DNA from: Pseudomonas maioricensis
Lineage (GTDB): Bacteria > Pseudomonadota > Gammaproteobacteria > Pseudomonadales > Pseudomonadaceae
Direction of reading: 5' to 3'
Assembly (NCBI RefSeq): GCF_022790535.1
Contig: NZ_LOHG01000009.1
Coordinates: 75,083 to 139,082, forward strand
DNA: 64,000 nt
Position 1 is the first letter of the stretch; every line of letters begins with the position of its first letter. Of this stretch, positions 8,975 to 18,886 are shown piece after piece. The translations under genes and the position numbers were made by a program. The notes under the pieces were generated by a model. The model had not been told where the DNA came from and did no database searches. It saw only the letters and a program-made list of their open reading frames with translations.

Positions 8975-11581
8975 CTATTTGACTGTGAACCAGCTCCAGC
9001 CATTGGCTGTACCTGTAAACGAAAGGCCTTTGTTCTCATCAAGCCTTGATGTGTCGTTGTCGGGGGCCAGGACGACGTTGGCGCCCGACAAACGGAAATC
9101 GAACGTCGCCAGGTTGAGGGTCACCATGACGATGTCGGGGTGAGGTGTACCTAGTTTGTAGGCCTCTGCCGGGGACTGTGCTCCGACAAAGGCGAGATGC
9201 TGGTAGCGGTTATAAACGTCTCGCTGTTTCCCGTCTGGATCCATTCGGCTCCACAGTGTTTTTTGCGGGAAGTAATTGATTCCGTTGACGACTGATATTC
9301 CGGATGCAATCAGGAACATTGCAGGCGTCGTGCTCTCCAGGACCACAACTCTTTTACCTTTCAGGGCGCTGGCTAGCGTGTCGGCAGTCGTGGGTACAGG
9401 ACGCAGCCGGACTTCGCTGGGGGCGATGCTGATGGGATGAAAGCTCACTGTAGTCGCCAGCGACAGCCCCAGACTGATGAGGACAAAGGGTTTGAATCTG
9501 TTGGTTATCAGGAAGTAGCTGAGGGCGGCAGTGATGAGAAGTATCAATATCAACAGGCTGGATGGCATGCCGGACGTCAGGGTGCTGTCCAGCTGTGCGA
9601 GGCTGCGGTACACGATATAAATCCAGCCCACGGAGACCGCGACGGCAATGACTTTGACAGTTTGTGTGGACTCTTGGGGTTGAGATTTTTGGCCCAACAA
9701 GAGTCGGGTAAGAATCAGGCTCGCAAGGCCCAATGCCAGATCAGCGCGATAGGGCGCAGAACGCCCCCACAAAGAGTATTTGGCCAGATCAGTCGGGAAA
9801 CCGACAAACATGTAGTAGAGCAGTACTCCGCATATCGCGGTGAGCGACCATTCCAGTGCCGTCAGCCTGTTCTGTATGGCTCGCAATGCGACCAGGGCCG
9901 CCAAGGGCAGTAACAGGTAATAAAAGCTGGAGATTTCGCTTTGATTACTCATGGTGCTGTTGATCAGTTGCAGGGTCGGGATGTTTGTGAAACCTCTAAG
10001 CAGCAGTGGAAGTGTTGCCGTACCGCCCACGGTGAGCCGCTGCCCGGGATAGACCGTCTGGGACATTGTCTGCACCGCATCGCTGGCGTCTAACCACCAT
10101 GCGGCGACGAGGGCTCCCGCTACACCCATCGCAAAGAGATAGGTTATGCCTCTTGGAAGCGTTAGCTGCTGGTGGAGCTTTTCACGGATGACTATTCCTA
10201 TCGTCATGGCAACGAACACGTAGCCGACTGAAACCTGCCAAGGGGGATACAGGATGAACGCAAACCCGGCACTCGCGAGTCCGAGCAAAACGCCCAACGG
10301 AATCAGCCTGTAGAGGGAGGAAGTTTTGAGAATCTGCAACGCACTGAGCAATATCAAGCAGGGGAAGAAAACGGTGTAAGCGGGCCAGAAGGACCAGCCA
10401 ACGACATAAGGTGCGCAGCAGAACAGCGCTGAGAACAGGAAACCATGCTTCCAGTGCTCGTCAGACAGCCTGTTGAGTACGAACGCCAGTGCCAGGAAGC
10501 ATCCGACGATTGGAAAACACCAGTTCCATGACAACGCACGCCTCAAATCAAATACAAAAAAGCCCCATGTGGCTGGCTTGGCCAGTGCCGTGACATGAGC
10601 GATGGGAACGCTGGTCATGCTGGTGACCATCATGTTCTGGCCATCCTCCCCCACGTTCTTGTTAACAACTGGAAACGGCGGCTCATGGTTGAATTGCGCT
10701 ATGGCAAAGGGGGTCTGAACCAGCCACTCATCGCTGCGTATTGGCTGGTCGTTGCCCATGATTCTGATGCTGTCCATTTCGACAAAGGGAGCATTGGCCT
10801 GGCCATGGTGTAACGAAGATCCTGTTAACCCCAGACCCACAAAGAGGAATGAAACCAGCAGGACAAATGAACTGAACAGCGCGGGCTCTGATAGGCCCAG
10901 CGCGAATCGGTGATTGATCCGCTGAGTGATCGCGGTCGATTTAATGAACGCAATGGCCAGGAACAGCACGCTAAAGGCAATGATCAGTTTTATTGGGCGG
11001 ATAACACTCTTGTCATTGGCAGGGTCCTGATAAACATAAAGGCTTTGCGCAGTTGCCGAGGGTGTCAGTGTTATCGACTCACCTGACGCAATCCGGGCTA
11101 TCGCCGTGACTGCGTGTACCCCGGTTTTTATACCGTCGGGTATTTCGAATGAAACTCTCCATCCTGAATTCAACCACTGAGGCCGCTGGAAGATTTCCGC
11201 CACGTCTGGCCGCAAAGGCTTTTCAAATACCCCGGCGTACACCTCTTTGTCATCCAGCCGTATTGCGATCGAGGTGATTTGTCGACTGGCCTGCTCGGCG
11301 GCTGCCCACCCTTGAGCGGTGATGCGATTGTTTTCAAACGTGATCAAGTCGATATGACCTCGACCTGCGGCGGGGGATAGTTGTGGCTCGGTTGCCCAAA
11401 CGGTACTGCAGTAAATACTCAGCAGTAGTGCAATGTTGAACATATAAAACGGTTTGAAAATACTGAGTTCAGCCCTGGCTTCGTGGGCGCGCGCGTGAAA
11501 GGCGACTATCAGTCCTTTGATACAGGATGCGGCGTTGATAATGAGGAATGTCGAATAGCGAGGGCGAGAATTTGACGTCAT
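8975..11581 (-). CDS. large multi-pass membrane protein, possible GT-C-type enzyme
   Basis: 868 residues, convergent with the preceding fusion gene (3 bp between stops). After an N-terminal hydrophobic stretch (about residues 45-62) comes a beta-rich segment (residues 70-185: ITFENNRITAQGWAAAEQAS and GWRVSFEIPDG). At least ten membrane helices follow, then a soluble tail with a conserved-looking VVVLESTTPAMFLIASGI. The first loop after the second helix is long and holds IRSDEWLVQTPFAIAQFNH, as in GT-C glycosyltransferases, where an acidic residue in this loop is catalytic. I do not recognise a named family. Its place in a polysaccharide locus suggests glycan or lipid-glycan transfer in the periplasm; this is inference. 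Confidence 0.6.
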   Translation of the reverse strand: MTSNSRPRYSTFLIINAASCIKGLIVAFHARAHEARAELSIFKPFYMFNIALLLSIYCSTVWATEPQLSPAAGRGHIDLITFENNRITAQGWAAAEQASRQITSIAIRLDDKEVYAGVFEKPLRPDVAEIFQRPQWLNSGWRVSFEIPDGIKTGVHAVTAIARIASGESITLTPSATAQSLYVYQDPANDKSVIRPIKLIIAFSVLFLAIAFIKSTAITQRINHRFALGLSEPALFSSFVLLVSFLFVGLGLTGSSLHHGQANAPFVEMDSIRIMGNDQPIRSDEWLVQTPFAIAQFNHEPPFPVVNKNVGEDGQNMMVTSMTSVPIAHVTALAKPATWGFFVFDLRRALSWNWCFPIVGCFLALAFVLNRLSDEHWKHGFLFSALFCCAPYVVGWSFWPAYTVFFPCLILLSALQILKTSSLYRLIPLGVLLGLASAGFAFILYPPWQVSVGYVFVAMTIGIVIREKLHQQLTLPRGITYLFAMGVAGALVAAWWLDASDAVQTMSQTVYPGQRLTVGGTATLPLLLRGFTNIPTLQLINSTMSNQSEISSFYYLLLPLAALVALRAIQNRLTALEWSLTAICGVLLYYMFVGFPTDLAKYSLWGRSAPYRADLALGLASLILTRLLLGQKSQPQESTQTVKVIAVAVSVGWIYIVYRSLAQLDSTLTSGMPSSLLILILLITAALSYFLITNRFKPFVLISLGLSLATTVSFHPISIAPSEVRLRPVPTTADTLASALKGKRVVVLESTTPAMFLIASGISVVNGINYFPQKTLWSRMDPDGKQRDVYNRYQHLAFVGAQSPAEAYKLGTPHPDIVMVTLNLATFDFRLSGANVVLAPDNDTSRLDENKGLSFTGTANGWSWFTVK

Positions 11582-11831
11582 TTATTGGCTGCCTTCTGTT
11601 TTAAATGATCAGTGACCAATCCAGAAAAACAGCGCTACTCTGGTGAGCGCAATCTGTGAAGCAGGCGTTGACTATACGATGTGCTTTATTGCTTTAGCAA
11701 CCGGCGGACATGAACTATCGTGCTAGTCTAAGTCACTGTTATAGCCCTGTAGTGATAGCAAGTGTAACGTCAGCCTTACAATAACGTCGGCGTGCGAGTC
11801 ATCACGTGATTTCGATAAGGGGGTAATGGGG

Positions 11832-12689
11832 ATGTCGCTCAATAACTGTCCGGTGTGTGAAACACGGTTGAAAGAGTCGTTGTTTAACTGGCATTTTTCC
11901 TGCCCGAGTTGCGCCTATGAGCAGTCGAGTCTCTTGCCTGCCATTAATGAAAATAGGGCGCACGACAATATCGACGAGGCGGCAAGAGAAACGGGGCTGC
12001 GGGAGCTGCGACTCAGTAATTTCAGAATACTGCTGCAGGCCATCACCGCGTTGAAACCCGAGGGCGGGCGCTTACTGGATGTGGGGAGTGCACACGGCTG
12101 GTTTCTTGAGGCCGCCATGGGTACTTATGACGTATTGGGTGTGGAGCCCGATGAAGCCATCTGTGCCGCCAGTGCTGCGCGTGGTCTCCCTGTCCGGAAC
12201 GGCTATTTTCCGGATGTTTTACTGGACCTCGAAACATTTGACGTGATTGTATTTAACGATGTGCTGGAACATATTCCGCCGGTTATCGAGATCCTGCGGT
12301 CCTGTCATGAACGACTCAATGAAGGTGGTTATCTGGTTGTCAATTTGCCCAGCAGCAATGGCGTGTTTTATCGCGTCGCCCGGGTGTTTTCGCGGTTGGG
12401 TTACACGGGTTTCTTTGAGCGGCTTTGGCAAAAAGGCTTGCCTTCACCGCATGTGCATTATTTCAATGAACATAACCTTGCCACGCTGCTTGAACGCAAC
12501 GGTTTTGTAATGACCTCTACCGGGCGGCTGCCCGTCGTCAGCCTCACGGGGTTGTATTCCAGAATTTCCTTTGCCGGGAAAATGGGGCGGTTGAGCAAAG
12601 TTATTATTTATTGTGCCGTTGCCCTTGCATTGCCGGTTCTAAAGTTACTGCCCAATGACATTGTTTATTTAGTAGCGCGCAAAGCCTGA
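11832..12689 (+). CDS. class I SAM methyltransferase with N-terminal zinc-ribbon-like motif
   Basis: The protein opens with a C-x2-C...C-x2-C pattern (CPVCETRL, CPSCAYEQ). The SAM-binding loop follows (LLDVGSAHGWFLEAAM) with an acidic partner (VLGVEPDE) and the FDVIVFNDVLEHI motif typical of UbiG/COQ5-like and sugar methyltransferases. A C-terminal hydrophobic stretch may contact the membrane. I prefer ATG 11832 over ATG 11826 because the AAGGGGG at 11817-11823 is 8 bases from the former and only 2 from the latter. The likely substrate is a nucleotide or lipid-linked sugar, judged from the neighbours only. Confidence 0.75.
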   Translation: MSLNNCPVCETRLKESLFNWHFSCPSCAYEQSSLLPAINENRAHDNIDEAARETGLRELRLSNFRILLQAITALKPEGGRLLDVGSAHGWFLEAAMGTYDVLGVEPDEAICAASAARGLPVRNGYFPDVLLDLETFDVIVFNDVLEHIPPVIEILRSCHERLNEGGYLVVNLPSSNGVFYRVARVFSRLGYTGFFERLWQKGLPSPHVHYFNEHNLATLLERNGFVMTSTGRLPVVSLTGLYSRISFAGKMGRLSKVIIYCAVALALPVLKLLPNDIVYLVARKA

Positions 12690-12774
12690 CGGGTTAAGAA
12701 CGAGGCCTGACTATCGGGCGGTCTTTTCATAAGACCGATTTTTCAACAGGATCCAGGTATTTGTAGCGGGCATT

Positions 12775-13140
12775 ATGGGACGATTTTTTTTGCGGTATGT
12801 CAGCGTGGGCATGGTGAATACAGTGATTCACTGCGGTGTATTTGCAGTGCTGTTCTTCTGTGTAGGGGCCAGCCAGGCTGTGAGCAATTTGCTGGCATTT
12901 ACGGTAGCCGTAACCTTTAGTTTTTTTGCCAATGCCCGGTTCACGTTCAGCGCCGATGCTACGGCAGTGCGCTATTTCCTGTATGTCGGTTTCATGGGGC
13001 TGTTGGCTGGCACTTTTGGCCTGCTGGCCGATATCTGGGCGCTTCCTCCTCTTCTGATGCTGACGCTTTTTGCCTCTTTTAGCCTGGTATGCGGGTTCAT
13101 CTATTCCAGATTCATTGTGTTCGCAAAAACGCGGTCATGA
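12775..13140 (+). CDS. GtrA-family small membrane protein (candidate lipid-sugar flippase)
   Basis: 121 residues with four predicted membrane helices and the family pattern: RYVSVGMVNTVIHCGVFAVL at the start, FTVAVTFSFFANARFTFS in the middle, and a late FASFSLVCGFIYSRFIVF. GtrA-like proteins are thought to flip undecaprenyl-phosphate-linked monosaccharides. The next gene is the matching GtrB-like transferase, about 210 bp downstream on the same strand, so the two probably act together in decorating a surface glycan. Confidence 0.8.
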   Translation: MGRFFLRYVSVGMVNTVIHCGVFAVLFFCVGASQAVSNLLAFTVAVTFSFFANARFTFSADATAVRYFLYVGFMGLLAGTFGLLADIWALPPLLMLTLFASFSLVCGFIYSRFIVFAKTRS

Positions 13141-13348
13141 ATGCTGCCAGGCTCATGAACGTCATTCGCTTTACAGGCTAATCGGGCTGGCCTGATGTGA
13201 TTCCCGCTGACAAGGCGTTCCTGCATTTCGCCAAAAGATGATGTATCCAAATTCCGGTTGCGCCGTGTTGCGGAGCAGCAGTCAGGTCCGGACTCTTCCA
13301 GAAAGCTGGGGCCGTGATGTACCCACAGAGCATCACCAAGGTACACAC

Positions 13349-14386
13349 ATGACCCACATCGCAATCGTTCTACCGGCGTATAACGAAGAGCTTACCGTTG
13401 CTGCGACGATCGAAGATTTTTTTCAAGAGCTGCCAGATGCCTCGATCTGGGTGATAAACAATCGCTCGACCGACGCCACTGAGCACATTGCCCGGCAGAC
13501 CCTGCAGAGGTTGAGGTGCCTGGGCGGAGTGGTCAATGAGCCTCGACCGGGCAAAGGCAATGCCGTCAGGCGCGCGCTTCTGGATATCGATGCCGAAGTC
13601 TACGTGCTGGCCGACGCTGACCTGACTTATCCCGCATCTGATGTTCACGCATTGCTCAAGCCCGTGCTGGCTGGCGAAGCCGATATGGTCGTGGGTGACA
13701 GGCACAGCCAAGGGCAGTATGCCGTCGAGAACAAGCGCGCATTGCACGGGTTTGGAAACCGTTTGGTACGTGACCTGGTGAACCGGTTATTCGGTGCAAA
13801 CCTGGCCGATATCATGAGCGGTTACCGGGTTTTCAATCGGCGTTTCGTCAAAAGCTATCCGATACTTGTGGAAGGTTTCGAAATTGAAACTGACATGACG
13901 CTCCACGCACTCGACAAGCGTTTTCGTATCGTCGAAATTCCATCGGATTATCGTGACCGCCCCAGCGGGAGCTTTTCGAAGCTCAACACAGTCAAGGATG
14001 GGGTGCGGGTCGTGAGTACTATATGGAACATCCTTCGCTATTACCGACCCATGCTTTTCTTTGGCGGTTGCGCATTGATATTCGCGCTGGCGGGCCTGAT
14101 CGCTGCCGTCCCGGTGATCAACGACTGGATCCGTGAGCAGTACATCTACCATATCCCGCTGGCTATCCTGGCAACGGGGCTGGAGCTGGTTGCGGTGGCG
14201 ATGGCTTCGATCGGGTTAATACTGGATTCAATTTCACAGCAGGATCGAAGGCACTTCGAGCTTGAGTTGTTGCGCATGACTCACCCTGCTCAAGGGCAGG
14301 CTGGTTGGAGCTCGCCTGAGAATGGACGAGAGGCTCGACCGGTTACTCAGGAGCGCGCTAACCCACAGAGCACAAAGCATCTGTGA
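13349..14386 (+). CDS. GtrB-like polyprenyl-phosphate glycosyltransferase
   Basis: 345 residues from ATG 13349; an open frame reaching back to 13238 adds 37 unrelated residues, so I trimmed it. The GT2 core starts at once (IAIVLPAYNEELTVAATIED), has VINNRSTDATEHIARQ, the acidic ADADLTYPASD motif and GDRHSQGQYAVENKRALHGF. Two C-terminal membrane helices follow (FGGCALIFALAGLIAAVPVI and a later one), as in DPMS/GtrB enzymes. It probably transfers a sugar from a nucleotide donor to undecaprenyl phosphate, supplying the GtrA-like protein upstream. Confidence 0.82.
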   Translation: MTHIAIVLPAYNEELTVAATIEDFFQELPDASIWVINNRSTDATEHIARQTLQRLRCLGGVVNEPRPGKGNAVRRALLDIDAEVYVLADADLTYPASDVHALLKPVLAGEADMVVGDRHSQGQYAVENKRALHGFGNRLVRDLVNRLFGANLADIMSGYRVFNRRFVKSYPILVEGFEIETDMTLHALDKRFRIVEIPSDYRDRPSGSFSKLNTVKDGVRVVSTIWNILRYYRPMLFFGGCALIFALAGLIAAVPVINDWIREQYIYHIPLAILATGLELVAVAMASIGLILDSISQQDRRHFELELLRMTHPAQGQAGWSSPENGREARPVTQERANPQSTKHL

Positions 14387-14404
14387 GCGTGCGGCTGATT
14401 TAAG

Positions 14405-16324
14405 TCAAATTCTGAAATGACTCACCATCGTCTGCAACTGATTACCCAGACGCGCCAGCTCAACGCTGGAGGCTGCGGTTTCCTCGCTTGCTGAGGCAGT
14501 CTGCTCGGAGATGTCGCGCACGCTGATGATGCTGCGGCTGATTTCCTCAGCCACAGAGCTTTGCTGCTCGGCAGCGGCGGCGATTTGCTGGTTCATGGCC
14601 TGAATGCTGGAAACCGTCTGGGTAATGCTGCCTAGCGAGGTCCCGGCTTTGCGGGTCAAGGCGACGCTGCTGTCGGTCAGCTCGCGGCTGCTGAGCATGA
14701 TGCTCGAAACCTGACGCGTGCCGTTTTGCAGGCCGCTGACCAGGCTTTCGATTTCTTCGGTCGATTGCTGGGTCCGTTGCGCCAGACCACGAACTTCATC
14801 TGCTACGACGGCAAATCCACGACCGGCTTCCCCTGCGCGCGCCGCTTCAATGGCGGCGTTGAGGGCCAGCAGGTTGGTTTGCTCGGCAACCGCTTTGATC
14901 ACGTCCATGACCTTGCCGATCTTGTCGCTTTCCTGTTCCAGCTGAGTCATCGCATCGGCGGAGCGCACCACTTCAGAAGCCAGACGCTCGATTTGTGCGA
15001 TGGCTTCACCGACGACTTTGTCGCCTGCGCGGGCTTCGCTGTCGGCTGCCGAAGCGGCCTGGGATGCTTGCTCTGCGTTGCGGGCAACCTCCTGCACGGT
15101 GGCTGACATTTCGTTCATGGCGGTGGCAACCTGGTCAGTCTCGACCTTCTGGCTGTTGACCCCGGCGCTGGTCTGCTCGGTCACTGCGGAAAGTTCTTCG
15201 GCAGCGCTGGCAATCTGCGTGACGCCATCACGAATGCCGCCGATCAAGTCGCGCAGCGTGCTGCCCATACGCTGAATACCTTGCTGCAATTCGCCCAGTT
15301 CATCGCGGCGGGTTACGACGGTACTGTGTGTGAGATCGCCGGAGGCAATGCGCTCGACTACATTCAGCGTGTCCCGCAGCGGGCGGTTGATCTGTTGGGT
15401 GATGACGGCTGCCGCAAGTGTGCCCAATACCAGTGCCAGCAGCGTGCAGGTGATCTGCAGAGTACGTGCCTGACTGGTGTTCTGTTCACGAGCATTGAGC
15501 TGGAAGTCGTACATGGCGTCACTTGCCTGAGTGATCGCGCGCCCTTGTTCAAGGGTTTCTTTCGTGGCTTCCAGGACATCCGCGTTTGCTGCTGTGAAGC
15601 GCTGCACCGCCGCACGGTAGCCGATCAGCGAAGCCTCTAGCTGCTTGAGCTTGTCACCATGTCTGGTTCCAAAGGTCGCGTACAGCTGCTCCATGCCTTT
15701 GAGTGCTGTGTCGAGTTGCCGGAACGCGTTGTCTTTGGTGGTCGTCGTCGCGTTGCCGGTATAACCGCGGACTTCGTAGCGCACCAGTGCCAGGTTTTCC
15801 TTGGCCTTCATGATGTCCTGATAGGCAGCGAAGCGTTCATCACCTGAAGGCATCTGCATCACGTCATCCAGAATCTGACCAATCAGCTCTGCGCCTTTGA
15901 CGGCATAGACACCCATCTCTTTGCGTACGGCGGCGTCAGTTTTGTAGGCCTCGCGCATCTTGCTCAGCGACTTCTGATAATCGGCGGTGAGGCTACTGAT
16001 CTTCTGCAGGCTGCCCAGGTTGGTTGCGCTGGCAAATACTGTGGCAAGACGATTTTGTTGCGCATCGAACTGATCCAGTGCCGTTTGTGCCACGGCCGCG
16101 CTTTTCTCGTCGCCCTTATCCACCACATATTGCAACCGTGCGGAGTTCACGTCGTCCAGCAGAGCATTGAGCTGGGTGATGTCGACCATTCTGTCGCTGC
16201 GCTCAATCAGCTTGCTGACGCTGCTCCAGCCGGTGGCTGCAAGCACGGCAGTCAGAATCAGCACTACGCCGAAACCCAGCGCCAGTTTCATTTTGACGCT
16301 GATATTTGCAAACCACGTATTCAT
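14405..16324 (-). CDS. methyl-accepting chemotaxis protein, HBM-sensor type (copy 1)
   Basis: 639 residues from ATG 16324, which has AAGGAG seven bases upstream; the open frame continues to 16423 without reason. TM1 is at about residues 10-32. A helical ligand-binding region of about 250 residues (with [14 protein letters not shown]) resembles the helical bimodular domain of the McpS group. TM2 (about residue 290), a HAMP linker and the signalling helices with the invariant tip ([37 protein letters not shown]) follow. It ends without a CheR-binding pentapeptide. Family role: sensing small organic acids or amines and controlling CheA. The ligand is not readable from sequence. Confidence 0.9.
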   Translation of the reverse strand: MNTWFANISVKMKLALGFGVVLILTAVLAATGWSSVSKLIERSDRMVDITQLNALLDDVNSARLQYVVDKGDEKSAAVAQTALDQFDAQQNRLATVFASATNLGSLQKISSLTADYQKSLSKMREAYKTDAAVRKEMGVYAVKGAELIGQILDDVMQMPSGDERFAAYQDIMKAKENLALVRYEVRGYTGNATTTTKDNAFRQLDTALKGMEQLYATFGTRHGDKLKQLEASLIGYRAAVQRFTAANADVLEATKETLEQGRAITQASDAMYDFQLNAREQNTSQARTLQITCTLLALVLGTLAAAVITQQINRPLRDTLNVVERIASGDLTHSTVVTRRDELGELQQGIQRMGSTLRDLIGGIRDGVTQIASAAEELSAVTEQTSAGVNSQKVETDQVATAMNEMSATVQEVARNAEQASQAASAADSEARAGDKVVGEAIAQIERLASEVVRSADAMTQLEQESDKIGKVMDVIKAVAEQTNLLALNAAIEAARAGEAGRGFAVVADEVRGLAQRTQQSTEEIESLVSGLQNGTRQVSSIMLSSRELTDSSVALTRKAGTSLGSITQTVSSIQAMNQQIAAAAEQQSSVAEEISRSIISVRDISEQTASASEETAASSVELARLGNQLQTMVSHFRI

Positions 16325-16537
16325 GACACTCCTTGGAAATCTTGCCAAAGCTGCAGTAAGGGAGCCAGCGATAGAGATGAACGGACGACGCTGATCACTG
16401 ATCGAGGCGCTAGCCTGAAACAAATTGATATATATGAATGCATGAATACTAAAAATTGTGGCGCTTGGCCATCAATTTTTTGGCGTCATTTTATCGAGGG
16501 TGTCGGGGCGATCTTGCAAATACGTGCTTCAGAAACG

Positions 16538-16566
16538 CTCAAGCCCGGCATTTAGCCGGGCTTGAG
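16538..16566 (-). terminator. hairpin terminator after chemoreceptor copy 2
   Basis: A perfect 12-bp stem with a 5-base loop (ctcaagcccggc, attta, gccgggcttgag) lies 30 bp past the stop of the 16596-18518 gene on the minus strand. The following T-run is short, so efficiency is uncertain. Confidence 0.65.
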
Positions 16567-16595
16567 GTGTATTGCGAGGTGCTGACTGAAAAGGG

Positions 16596-18518
16596 TCAGA
16601 CCTTGAAGTGGCTCACCAGCATTTGCAGCTGATTGCCCAGTCGGGCGAGTTCAACGCTGGATGCGGCGGTCTCTTCGCTGGCCGAAGCGGTCTGCTCGGA
16701 CACATCGCGCACGTTGATGATGCTGCGGCTGATTTCCTCGGCGACTGCGCTTTGCTCTTCCGCTGCGGCAGCGATTTGCTGGTTCATCGCTTGAATGTTG
16801 GAAACCGTCAGCGTGATGCTTTCCAGCGATGTACCGGCCTTGCGTGTCAGGGTCACGCTGCTTTCAGTCAGCTCACGGCTGCTGAGCATAATGCTTGAAA
16901 CCTGACGGGTGCCGTTCTGCAAACCGGCGACCAGCGCTTCGATTTCTTCGGTGGATTTCTGTGTGCGCTGCGCCAGACCGCGGACTTCATCAGCGACTAC
17001 CGCAAAACCACGACCGGCTTCACCGGCACGCGCCGCTTCGATCGCAGCGTTGAGGGCCAGCAGGTTGGTTTGCTCAGCGACGGCTTTGATCACGTCCATG
17101 ACCTTGCCGATCTTGTCGCTTTCCTGTTCAAGCTGAGTCATCGCGTCAGTGGAGCGCACGACCTCGGCTGCCAGACGTTCAATCTGCACGATGGCTTCGC
17201 CGACAACTTTGTCACCGTTGCGCGCTTCTTTATCGGCTACCGATGCCGCGTGGGATGCTTGCTCGGCATTACGTGCAACTTCCTGCACCGTGGCCGACAT
17301 TTCGTGCATGGCCGTTGCCACTTGATCAGTTTCAACTTTCTGACTGTTAACACCCGCGCTGGTCTGCTCGGTGACTGCAGACAGTTCTTCTGCGGCGCTG
17401 GCAATCTGCACAACGCTGTCACGGATATTGCCGATCAGATCACGCAGGGTTGTACCCATGCGCTGAATGCCCTGTTGCAGTTCACCCAGTTCGTCGCGAC
17501 GGGTCACGACCATGGTGTGCGACAAGTCGCCGGAGCCGATGCGCTCGACAACTTCCAGGGTATCTTTCAATGGACGGGTGATCTGACGCGTGATGATCAC
17601 TGCCGCCAATACGCCCAGTACCAGGGCAAGCAGGGTGCAGATCAATTGCATGTTGCGTGCGTCAGCGCTTTCGATGTCGCGACGATCCAGCTGGATCTGG
17701 TACATGTCATCGCTGAGTTTGACGATGGTTGCGCCTTGGGTTGTCATGTTTTTGCGCAGTACCGCGAGGCTAGCAATGGTGGTTTTGAAGTCAATCAAAG
17801 AGGCGCGGTACTCGCCCAGCTCGGCTTCCAGCTGCTTGAGACGGTCAGCTTGTACGCCGCTGAAAGTCGATTGAGTGGCTTGCAGACCTTTGACCGCGTT
17901 CTCGATCTGGTTCAGCGCCTTTTGCTCATTTTCAGGCGTGGTGTTGCCGGTATAGCCGCGAGTCTCATAACGCGCGAGCATCAGGTCCTGTTTGACCTTG
18001 CTGATGGCTTGATACTGTTCAAAACGACGTTCGTCATCTGCGCCCAGGTTCAAGACATCGGCGTAGAGCTGATCGACCAGCGCGTTGCCTTTGTCGGCAT
18101 GAGCGCCCATTGAATCGCGTGCGCTATTGCTGGCTTTGTAACCGGCGCGCATTTCTGCGAGGCCTTTTTCATATTCGGCGATTACCGTGCTCAGTTGCTT
18201 CAACAGTGCAATGTTTTCCGGGCTCTTGAAGCTTTTCAGCAGTTTTTCCTGCTGAGCCTGGAAGCCATCCAGGGCCACCTGAACGGTCTGAGCCACGGTG
18301 TCGTCACCGTCTGCGACCATGTACTGCAGGCGCGTCACGCGCAATTTGGTCAACTGGGCATTGAGTTCAGTGATGTCACTCATCCAGTTGCTGCGGTCAA
18401 TGAGTTTGCTCAGGCTGTTCCAGCCAGTCAGAGCGAGGATGGCAGTAAAAATAAGCACGAGCCCAAAACCGAGGGCGAGCTTCATATTGACGCTGATATT
18501 GGCAAACCAGCTGTTCAT
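16596..18518 (-). CDS. methyl-accepting chemotaxis protein, HBM-sensor type (copy 2)
   Basis: 640 residues; GGAG eight bases before ATG 18518. The domain order is as in copy 1: TM1, helical bimodular sensor ([14 protein letters not shown]), TM2, HAMP ([20 protein letters not shown]) and signalling domain. From the HAMP region onward the two proteins are almost identical, while the sensor domains differ widely. This is the pattern of a tandem duplication followed by ligand divergence or by conversion of the signalling half. A flagellar sigma-type promoter lies upstream (18607-18633). Confidence 0.92.
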   Translation of the reverse strand: MNSWFANISVNMKLALGFGLVLIFTAILALTGWNSLSKLIDRSNWMSDITELNAQLTKLRVTRLQYMVADGDDTVAQTVQVALDGFQAQQEKLLKSFKSPENIALLKQLSTVIAEYEKGLAEMRAGYKASNSARDSMGAHADKGNALVDQLYADVLNLGADDERRFEQYQAISKVKQDLMLARYETRGYTGNTTPENEQKALNQIENAVKGLQATQSTFSGVQADRLKQLEAELGEYRASLIDFKTTIASLAVLRKNMTTQGATIVKLSDDMYQIQLDRRDIESADARNMQLICTLLALVLGVLAAVIITRQITRPLKDTLEVVERIGSGDLSHTMVVTRRDELGELQQGIQRMGTTLRDLIGNIRDSVVQIASAAEELSAVTEQTSAGVNSQKVETDQVATAMHEMSATVQEVARNAEQASHAASVADKEARNGDKVVGEAIVQIERLAAEVVRSTDAMTQLEQESDKIGKVMDVIKAVAEQTNLLALNAAIEAARAGEAGRGFAVVADEVRGLAQRTQKSTEEIEALVAGLQNGTRQVSSIMLSSRELTESSVTLTRKAGTSLESITLTVSNIQAMNQQIAAAAEEQSAVAEEISRSIINVRDVSEQTASASEETAASSVELARLGNQLQMLVSHFKV

Positions 18519-18606
18519 TGTGTTTCTCCACGAGTTTTTTTGCTTGGAAGATCAATCACAGCCGGAGCGTTATTTTTTTAAGGCAGCGAGACATCTGTAC
18601 AACACC

Positions 18607-18633
18607 CTATCGGCAATGGTTTGCGAACCTGAA
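18607..18633 (-). promoter_or_regulatory. candidate FliA (sigma-28) promoter of chemoreceptor copy 2
   Basis: Read on the minus strand, TTCAGG, 14 bases, then GCCGATAG. This is close to the flagellar consensus TCAAG - about 14 - GCCGATA. It lies about 90 bp upstream of the start codon. Chemoreceptor genes are often FliA-dependent. I found no equally good match before copy 1. Confidence 0.6.
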
Positions 18634-18837
18634 TGGCCGGTCGTCAAAAAGTAATGCACAGTTTCAAGCAGTTGTTTGATCACCAGTTTTTAATCGCGGA
18701 AAAGTTTTAAGCAGATATCGGACATCATATTTGTTGAGTTAATTATCACGCAGGTTATTGGATCCAATTACCTCTTTCGCAGAGTGTGTTGGTTAGGCGG
18801 CTTTATATATACCCTATGATCACAAGGCTTTATTGCA

Positions 18838-18868
18838 GGCAAAATTAAGCCCGGCCAAAGCCGGGCTG
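18838..18868 (-). terminator. intrinsic terminator of the repeat-protein gene
   Basis: On the minus strand, AGCCCGGC, loop, GCCGGGCT is followed by TTAATTTT. It lies about 20 bp past the stop codon of the repeat-protein gene. Confidence 0.8.
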
Positions 18869-18886
18869 TTTGAAGAGCAGATGAAA

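Noticed and set aside
16325..16423. 33-residue N-terminal extension of chemoreceptor copy 1
   Set aside because: ATG 16324 has a strong ribosome site and aligns exactly with the start of copy 2.
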